From the NCBI GenBank assembly GCA_030544215.1, contig JARZZO010000009.1:54617129-54681128 (forward strand): 64,000 bases of DNA, given 5' to 3'. The stretch comes from Zantedeschia hybrid cultivar (Eukaryota; Streptophyta; Magnoliopsida; Alismatales; Araceae). The notes beneath the pieces were generated by a model. It did not search any database and was not told the origin of the DNA. It was given only the letters and a program-made list of their open reading frames with translations. Below, in pieces: positions 57,285-64,000 of the stretch. Numbering within the stretch: the first letter of the stretch is position 1; each line of letters begins with the position of its first letter. The translations under genes were made by a program, and so were the position numbers.

Positions 57285-58352
57285 TAGATATCAACTTGTC
57301 AGTCAGAGATTCCACATCTTTGGTACAAGAAGACCAGTGGGAGTGCAGTCACTTTTCTAGTTCTTTACGTAGATGACATACTACTCATTGGGAATGATAT
57401 AGCTATGATGTCATCAGTAAAGATCTGGTTGTCGAAAAACTTTTCTATGAAGGATTTGAGAGAAGCATCCTACGTATTGGGAATACGGATCTATAGAGAT
57501 AGATCAAAGAGGATGCTTGTAATGACCCAATCCTTGTATATAGATACCATAGTCAAAAGGTTTGGCATGGAAAATTCCAAGAGAGGTCTCATACCGATGA
57601 GACATGGAATTAGTCTCCCAAAGGAGCAGTCTCCTAAGACTCCTAATGAGAGGGTATTCATAGATAGAATACCCTATGCCTCTGCCATAGGATCTATCAG
57701 GTATGTCATGCTATGTACATAGCCTGATGTTACATTTGCTCTAAATGTTACGAGCCGATTTCAAACAGATCCAGGCGAAGAGCACTGGAAGGCAGTGAAA
57801 TATATCCTTAAGTACTTGAGAATAACTAAGGATATGTTTCTTGTCTATAGAGGAGGTGACTTGAAACTGCGAGGCTTTACTGACTCGAGTTTCCAGTCAG
57901 ATCCAGATGATAGTAAGTCTACATATGGATTCGTGTTTACTTTGAACGGAGGCGCAGTGTGCTGGAAGAGTTCCAAGCAAGTAACCACTGCAGATTCGAC
58001 GACTGAAGCTAAGTATATCGCTACAGCTAAAGCCGCCGAGGAAGCAGTGTGGTTGAAGAAATTCATCCCCGACCTCAGCGTAGTTCCTAGCATCTCTGAG
58101 CCTGTTCTGCTGTTGTGCGACAACAATGGACCGATTGCGCAAGCGAAAGAGCCGTGGTCTCATCAGAAATCGAAGCATATTCTGAGGCGCTTTCATCTTA
58201 TCAGAGAGATCATATCTAGAGGAGATGTAGTAGTGGAAAGAGTTCCATCCGTCGACAATGTAGCAGATCCACTGACAAAGCCGTTGGCTCAAATTGTGTT
58301 TGAGTGTCACCTAGAGTCTATAGGATTATTGTATAAAGGTGATTGGCTTTAG
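57285..58352 (+). pseudogene. C4 truncated pol: RT tail and RNase H
   Basis: After the deletion junction near 57310-57330 the frame enters RT at SAVTFLVLYVDDILLIGND, then WLSKNFSMKDLREASYVLG. There is a stop at 57721. From 57795 it runs TDSSFQSDPDD, FVFTLNGGAVCWKSSKQ, TTADSTTEAKYIATAKAAE, LLCDNNGPIAQ, SKHILRRFHLIREII and DPLTKPLAQ, the RNase H domain. In TTEAKY the catalytic Glu of TTEAEY appears as Lys one residue on, while the Glu of TTE is kept. Protease, integrase and half of RT are absent. Confidence 0.85.
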
Positions 58353-58366
58353 TCCAAGTGGGAGAT
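58352..58366 (+). other. C4 polypurine tract
   Basis: CCAAGTGGGAGAT immediately before the 3' LTR start TGTTAG; identical to C1. Confidence 0.9.
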
Positions 58367-59916
58367 TGTTAGTTTTAGGTGGCCTACAAGCCAATCTGAC
58401 TATGTAAATCTCGTTCATTTATTAATATAATGGCATAATATTCATTATGTGTAAATCGCATTAATTATCATTTCATAATAAAGTCTGTGAATATGTGCTA
58501 TAATGATCAGACTATGATGAGATCATACTAATGAGACTAATCACTTAAACACACATATTCTTAATCGTTCCTAGTCAGAGGATATCCGAGAAGGATATCG
58601 GATATCCGGTTAGACTAGTGCAGATTACTCCTGCTCATATGATAAGGGTGACTGATCTCATAAGTCACTTGTGTGGAGATACTAAGACAAATCTGTAGGT
58701 GCTCATTGGAGAATGAGTTCACTTAACTGAGCCGACTGAATCGCTGGATGGTATTGTACCTTACTGTCAACCAGCTTCATTCTATTGTCGCAGTTGCGTG
58801 GATGGTCCTCGGACCTGAGACACCAAGGACACCTTGTCGGTGGACTTTTGTACTTTGACCTTGGTTTACGAATCTCTAGCCACGAGATTCTAAAACGCCA
58901 AGGATTAGGTACAACGGAGTACCGTCGAAGGGAATTGTGTGTCAATAAGGAATCATTCACTCTTGGTACTTAGAGAGAGAATGCTCTAGGAAGGATGCGC
59001 GGAAGTCCCTGGCCAGGGCGGACGATAATATCGAGAAAGGAGTTTTCCGATATTTATCAGTGGCATCCAATCCAAGTGAGTCGATCGGTTAGGGTTTGAC
59101 AGCACGCCATACCCTGAGTTGACTCGAGAGTATTGTACGAATGAAGGATCATACCTACGCGGTAACTGTCGGCGTAAAGGTTCTAAGAGTGGGTTACTTA
59201 ACCCCGATACCTTCCGGGTTCACGCGGTGTTGCTTGGCACCCAACGTGATCGGAGGCCCGGTCGAATTCGATGTGCGACATCAATTTGATTGATTAATTA
59301 ATTAATAAAGGGTTATTAATTGATTAATAAAGCCATTGAGGAGTCACTGGGCTTGTTGGGCCATTAACTGGACTAGTAATTGGGCCTAGAGGGTCACACG
59401 CAAATGATTCTCAAGGCGATGGATAAATAAGTGGGTTTTATACAAACCGGGGGTTTTTATGAAAAATCGAGCGGTTAGTATAAAACATAGCGAACAGGCT
59501 GAGCAGGCCAAGCTGCTGCTAACCCTAGCCGCCCCTCCTCTGTTTCTCTCTCTCTCTGGCGTCCAGACAGATCCAGATCTGCTCCGTCGCTTCTCTGAAT
59601 CCCGTTCGACGGGAAATCGTCCGCACGTTGCGGCGATCGTAGCGGCGACCGGCGGAGGTTTCGTGGGCTACGAAGAACGAGGAACGTAAGGATATCCGTC
59701 GTGAGGAGGATCGCGTGGACTTTGCTAGAGGCCAGGCACTTGCGCGGCTTGCGGTGTCGCACCGACGGAACCAAATGATTGCGGATTCGAATCCGCACAC
59801 GGTGAGAACCAATAATCCGATTATCGTGTTTTTAGATTTTTCGAAACATGAACGGATCTCCATTTTATTTTTATTTCTGCTGCACGGGAGATCCGGAGAA
59901 ACCCGAGAACTCAACA
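58367..59916 (+). repeat. C4 3' LTR (1550 bp)
   Basis: Same ends as the 5' LTR; followed by GTACT (59917-59921). Confidence 0.95.
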
Positions 59917-61249
59917 GTACTCCCATCATACTTTCAGTACTTGGAAGCCTTAAACCTATGCGGAAAATATACCAGGGGAAGTTTGCAGTATTCAACTGAG
60001 GAATATGGCTCGGAAACTGACAGTGACTTGATAAGTAATTTTCTGAGGTAAGACTCCATCTCTTGCTTTGAAATATATTCTAGAGGTCCAACTGGCTTAT
60101 ATGAGGTTGTGATTGAAGAGATTGGCTGCCAGGGTGTGGTTGCAACGAGGACTAGCATAGTGGGTAGAATTTAGGCATTTGGATTGGATTCCAATTGAAT
60201 TTTATAGGGAGCTTTGTTTGAGGATACCTGGTAAGGTGTATGGGATGGATTTGGAAAAGCAGAATGATTGATTGGAGTCTTGCCTTTTGAGGTGATATGG
60301 ATGAGTTGTTCGGGTGTGTACTGTGCTAGCACCCTGATTAAGTCAGCGTCATAACTAGGATTCTGCAGTGCTGATCTTCCAACCCTCAAACTAAATGCTT
60401 CTTCCTCCTCGTGGGAGGAGAGTTCATCTAGATCTTCATGATGTGAAGCATCTCCTTAATTTGTGTTAAACATACATACATATGCACTGACTCTCATGTC
60501 TTCTATTTCAAAAAGAAGTTCACCTTCAAATATAGGATTTGAAAACATGTTGTTCATTTTTATGTGCTTTGCAAACAAGTTGGACAAGCAATTATTTCCC
60601 CAAAAATGTTAATTTAGAGTTTAGGCCTGTGTGCTTTATGTTTTAAGATTCAGCGATGCACTCTTAAAAGAAAAATTAATTTCCTATGGAAAGTCTAGCT
60701 TTAGGCCAGCTAAAATCTGCACTCATCTCAATCCCAGGGTTCTTATAGGGCTTTCTCCAAGTACAACTAGCTCAGTCACCGTGCAGGAGTTCACGGTGTA
60801 CATAGACTAACAAAGGTTCTCTATTTAAATTACTTGTGTGGTCATGCGAGAACCCCAAACAGAGAGTTAATCCAAAAGAGAGAGTGTTTCCTAGTAAAAT
60901 GTGCAGAGGCTCCTCCACTACCCCTAAAAGATGCTTATTTAAATCAAAATCACAACAAAAGAAACCTTAAAAAATAAAGGATTAACAAAATTATCAATTA
61001 AATCAGCTCTAAACAGGGTCCACCTGCCGGCCAAATCAATGGTTGTCTGACAGATCAAACGACCACCTACCTCATCATCTGATAGATTAGGCGGCCACCC
61101 CTGGCCGTTTGATGATGTAGAAGGCCAGCAGTTTGGCCTTATAATGGCCTTCGCTACAAGTTACAAAAAAAACTTCAAAGGTAAAATGTTTGCAGGAAAT
61201 AAAGAGGCGTGATAGGCACAAGTGGTCCTACCGTGATCGCTAGAGAGGT
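59917..61249 (-). other. TatB gag 5' part and leader
   Basis: Continues TatB after C4. Minus-strand open pieces 60158-59934 and 60389-60171 are probably N-terminal gag, but I do not recognise motifs. 60466-61249 has no gene. 61085-61150 contains dyads GGCGGCCACCCCTGGCCG and GAAGGCCAGCAGTTTGGCC, the second resembling the dyad of the 65-bp minisatellite in TatA. Confidence 0.5.
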
Positions 61250-61772
61250 TGTAGGCGCCGAAAATGATCCCGTGCTCAATTGGTGAGCGGAGACCGATTT
61301 CTGTAGCTATGACTTTGGGATGAGAATGATGAAAAATGATGATAAAATATCAAAAGGGAAGGTAAGGAAATTGATGTACTAAGACACAAAGAACGAAAAT
61401 GGTGATCGCCAGGGTGTTTTACCTCGACCCAAAAGGACTACCTTGATTGCTAGTGGCACTCTGAGACCTCTTCATATGTAGCGGGATTTGTGGTCCACAC
61501 TCCCTTCCCCTAAGCCGGCCAAGGAGACAAGGCCTCACACCTCGATTTCCTACAAATTAACCACAAAGCAAAACACCTATTAGACTCTTAAATAGCATAG
61601 TATCCTTTCACTGAGGTAAAAATATCCTAATTGGGGGTGTGCTTATCGGATGTGTGGGTGAGAAGGATGAGTGACCAAGTGTTATGACGACCCATGTAAG
61701 GATTAAGGTTTCGGATCTGGTTATCGGATCAGTCTTCGGAGTCAGATCCCGTAGTTTAGGTCCTGGTGGGGC

Positions 61773-61997
61773 TGAGATTTAGTTTCAAGCTCGACGCGGT
61801 TCAAACGGCGTCCAACAATGTAGACGTGTTTTAGGTTGTGCCACGTGGGCTGGCCTTGGGGCGCGAGAGTACGGCCCCAGTCATATCGTCTGAATGGCGT
61901 CTTGGATGGACAACGCCATTTACAGTACGACCCTGGTTTGTCAGTGTACGGCCCGGTCTTGTCATCTGAATGACGTCGAGCTTGCACGACGCGTGTT
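61773..61997. repeat. 30-nt dyad modules (4) in Tekay solo LTR, upstream cluster
   Basis: 61773-61802 (left arm decayed, right arm GACGCGGTTC), 61803-61832 (CAAACGGCGTC-like left arm), 61892-61921 (GAATGGCGTC / AACGCCATTT) and 61968-61997. The first two abut, as in the T1 3' LTR. Confidence 0.8.
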
Positions 61998-62544
61998 ACC
62001 CAGCTTCTGGTTGACCCCGCGAACCATCCCTCATTCTCTCCTTCCTCTTATCTCTCCTCTCTTCCCTCCGGCGAACCGGCAAACCCTTTCCCCCCTCCTT
62101 CCTTTCCTCTCTCCATTCCTCCTCTCCCTCCACTCCATTAACCTACCAACTTCCTCCAGTACCACCACCACTTCCTCTGCGGCGCACTTCTCTCCGGACG
62201 GCGGCCGACGTCCCGGTGGAGTAACGACGTCCACGGCGGTACCGGCGGTGGCGTGTGGCGAGGCGGGTTGGCGGCTTGGAGCTAAGAGGAGTTCGAGTAA
62301 CCGGTAGGGTGACGATCCCCGTTGTATTTCATTTCAAAACCATGTTTTCCCGCTTTGAAGCATGTTTAGGGGTTTTCTTGGGGTGAAAACACTAATTGCA
62401 TGTAACGAGAATTTGGGTGTTTTAATGGGTAATTAGGTTCTTCTCCTCCTTCTCCACGTTTTTTGTGTTTTTACACGATTTGGGAGAAGAAATACCACCC
62501 CGTGGATTGGGGGATGGCGGAGGAAGAACCTGCCTGTGAGGGTT

Positions 62545-62874
62545 AAATGGCGTCGGGGGACAGCAACGCCTTTTAGAAAGGCGGCTCCCACCCACGACGC
62601 GATTTAGCCCAAATAATAGACTCTGTCTCTGGACTGATGAGCGTCCAGGGACAGCGACGCCTTTCAAAAGGCGACTTGCATGGGCGACGAGTTTTAAGTG
62701 AAAATCACCCCGTAGCCTATCTTTGCTTCTGTCGCTATCAGGCAACTAGGGACAGCAACACCTTTCAAAAGGCGGCTACATATGATGACGCGTTTTAAGG
62801 CCATTTCTGAGGCCAGATTGCACATGAACCAGTTTAGGAGGCTTGAATGACGTCAGCCTTGGGCGACACGATTC
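62545..62874. repeat. 30-nt dyad modules (7), Tekay solo LTR downstream cluster
   Basis: Includes 62545-62574, 62576-62605, 62636-62665, 62666-62695, two near 62741-62800 and 62845-62874. Abutting pairs again, with arms such as GACGCCTTTC followed by AAAAGGCGAC. Confidence 0.85.
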
Positions 62875-64000
62875 AAGACAGAATCACATTAATTCATGCT
62901 ATTAACATATCTTCACACTGATAGATGGTTTGGTTAAATGCATGTTTGAAATCATACTCGATGATGAGGATTTTTACGTGATCGGATCACATTGTGTTGT
63001 GTTTCGTGCGACCGTGGACCTAGAGTGACAGTTGTAGCGCTTAGGCACCCTATTTCAGTGCGGGAGGGACACAGCGCCGGTGTAGGAGTGGTGGGGTGAC
63101 GCCTAGAGAGAGGGTCACCTGGCGTACCCCGGGGTTAGCTAGTACCGATGTAGAAGTGATACCTTTGGAGTGTCACTCATGCTGGGGGAAGCAAAAACCA
63201 CCTAGAGCCAGTTGGGCCGGAGTAGCTAGCGTGCTATCCGAGGAGTTACTGTTTGGTCTCAGCGGGTCGGTGTTTCCCGCGTTCGGCCGTGTGGTTGGCG
63301 TGTTTTGCCGAGACGTTGGTCGTAGGCTCCCTAGTAGAATGGTTTCAGAGTTGTGCATGTTACATTTCGAATGCATGTGTTTTATATCGAAAGTTAGGAA
63401 CTGTGTTATTGCTTTACTTGCTTAATTTACCTATATTTGTGTTGCTGCACTTGTGGGTGCGTAAGTAGGCGGTGGGGATCGAAGGATCCCTACTGAGTCT
63501 TTTCGATGAGACTAACCCCTGCGGTTTTCAGGTGAGGGTTCCAAGCAGGCTTAGCGAGGAGAGTGCTGCCTTGGGTTGCGCGCTAGCAGCCGTTGTTCCG
63601 GGGTATGCCCCGACGTAGTTGTTATCTTATTTTCTGGCCTATACGCTTAATTATTTCTTTTTAGTTTGAGTATGTAATTATTTGCTGTGTCGAGTCGCAT
63701 TGTAATAATTTTTAATTCTTGCACTTCCTTTTCAATTCAATGCGATGTGAATGTTTAGCTTAGTTTATTATTATTTCCCAGACTTATCTAGATCCTGGTT
63801 TGGCTCCAAATTAATGATTCGGTAGCCATTTAGTAATCAGATTCCCGATTATAGGGTAGCGGGTCGTGACAACCCACCATCCTGTTTTTGATGTTTTGAA
63901 TCAAAGTAAACCCTTTAGCAAAGACCTAAGGTACCTAATCATGAGTGCATGTGTGTGTAAAAGAAATCTAAACATGAATGAAATCCTAGAATGCATGCAT

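Larger units (their letters stand above)
52564..59916 (+). mobile_element. C4: internally deleted Ty1/copia element, Angela/TAR-like
   Basis: Plus-strand element of 7.35 kb. LTRs 52564-54114 and 58367-59916 (TGTTAG...CAACA), target duplication GTACT at 52559-52563 and 59917-59921, primer site, long leader, polypurine tract. Gag lacks its core and pol lacks protease, integrase and the N-terminal half of RT, so it can move only with proteins from another copy. The LTRs are near-identical in length and differ at scattered sites. It sits in TatB gag. Confidence 0.95.
61695..63871 (+). repeat. Solo LTR of a Tekay-like element (2177 bp)
   Basis: TGTAAGGATTAAGG...GTCGTGACA, with the perfect 5-bp target duplication ACCCA at 61690-61694 and 63872-63876. 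Aligns end to end with T1 LTRs, including the TTTTCAGGTGAGG word near 63525 and both dyad clusters. Formed by recombination between the LTRs of a former full element. Confidence 0.93.
48773..64000 (-). mobile_element. TatB: Tat/Ogre-like Ty3/gypsy element, truncated
   Basis: Minus strand: 5' LTR from beyond 64000 to 61250 (with a solo Tekay LTR inside), leader and gag (61249-59917 and 52563-51297, split by copia C4), protease (about 51296-50530), G-patch (50468-50271) and the first part of RT (about 49400-48773). RT stops just before its YVDD motif, where the C3 LTR begins. More of its body survives than in TatA, and the protease DTGAS is still readable. Confidence 0.75.
61250..64000 (-). repeat. 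TatB 5' LTR (incomplete, split by solo LTR)
   Basis: On the plus strand it starts TGTAGGCGCC at 61250. It shares with the TatA LTR the order AAGCCGGCCAAGG (compare GGCCGGCTGAAGG near 14880), a TATCGGATG..GTGGG segment and GTTATG..GACCCACC (61681 and 63872 against 15076). The outer end is beyond the window. The solo Tekay LTR with its duplication lies at 61690-63876. Confidence 0.55.

Overview
This is repeat-dense intergenic DNA from a flowering-plant (or at least seed-plant) nuclear genome. The evidence is chromovirus-type Ty3/gypsy, Tat/Ogre-type Ty3/gypsy and Ty1/copia LTR retrotransposons, plant initiator-tRNA-Met primer sites, and plant mobile domain (PMD) sequences. I see no rRNA, tRNA, CRISPR array or bacterial-style gene, and no convincing host single-copy gene. 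Almost every base can be assigned to retroelements nested inside one another.

Layout. 1-712: gag remnant of a Sirevirus-like copia element. 713-14698: an older Tekay-like gypsy element (T2), whose 5' LTR is split by a younger, nearly complete Tekay-like element (T1, 1053-10468, target duplication CATCC). T1 has one long gag-pol frame broken by a single TAG inside protease. 14699-38449: a minus-strand Tat/Ogre-like element (TatA) with gag, protease and G-patch remnants and a 3' LTR carrying a 65-bp minisatellite, but no visible RT, RNase H or integrase. TatA is split by a minus-strand copia element (C1, 17114-26424, duplication CAAAG) and by an LTR element called G (29692-37208). G has no pol and carries two decayed PMD-superfamily genes antisense to its LTRs. 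38444-48772: a strongly decayed minus-strand copia element (C3), with a solo LTR of the G family inside its 5' LTR (46233-47548, duplication CCCGG). 48773-64000: a second minus-strand Tat/Ogre-like element (TatB), cut just before the RT catalytic motif by C3. Its gag is split by a plus-strand internally deleted copia element (C4, 52564-59916, duplication GTACT). Its 5' LTR contains a solo Tekay-like LTR (61695-63871, duplication ACCCA).

The order of events can be read from the nesting: T2 went in before T1; TatA before C1 and G; TatB before C3, C4 and the solo Tekay LTR; C3 before the G-family solo LTR. The coding capacity left is mostly T1 gag-pol. The other frames are broken, largely by changes that look like deamination of methylated cytosine.

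The most unusual signal is not a gene. A 30-nt dyad module (10-nt arm ending GCGTC, 10-nt variable spacer, 10-nt arm beginning GACGC) occurs more than 45 times. It lies in the LTRs of the Tekay-like elements, in the unrelated G-family LTRs, and around the PMD-type genes, and the spacer length is fixed at 10 nt. The two LTRs of T1 differ by exactly one 30-bp module, so modules are gained or lost as units. A second dyad type, built on GAAGGCCA/TGGCCTTC, fills the minisatellite at 15685-16170. All counts and alignments were done by eye.
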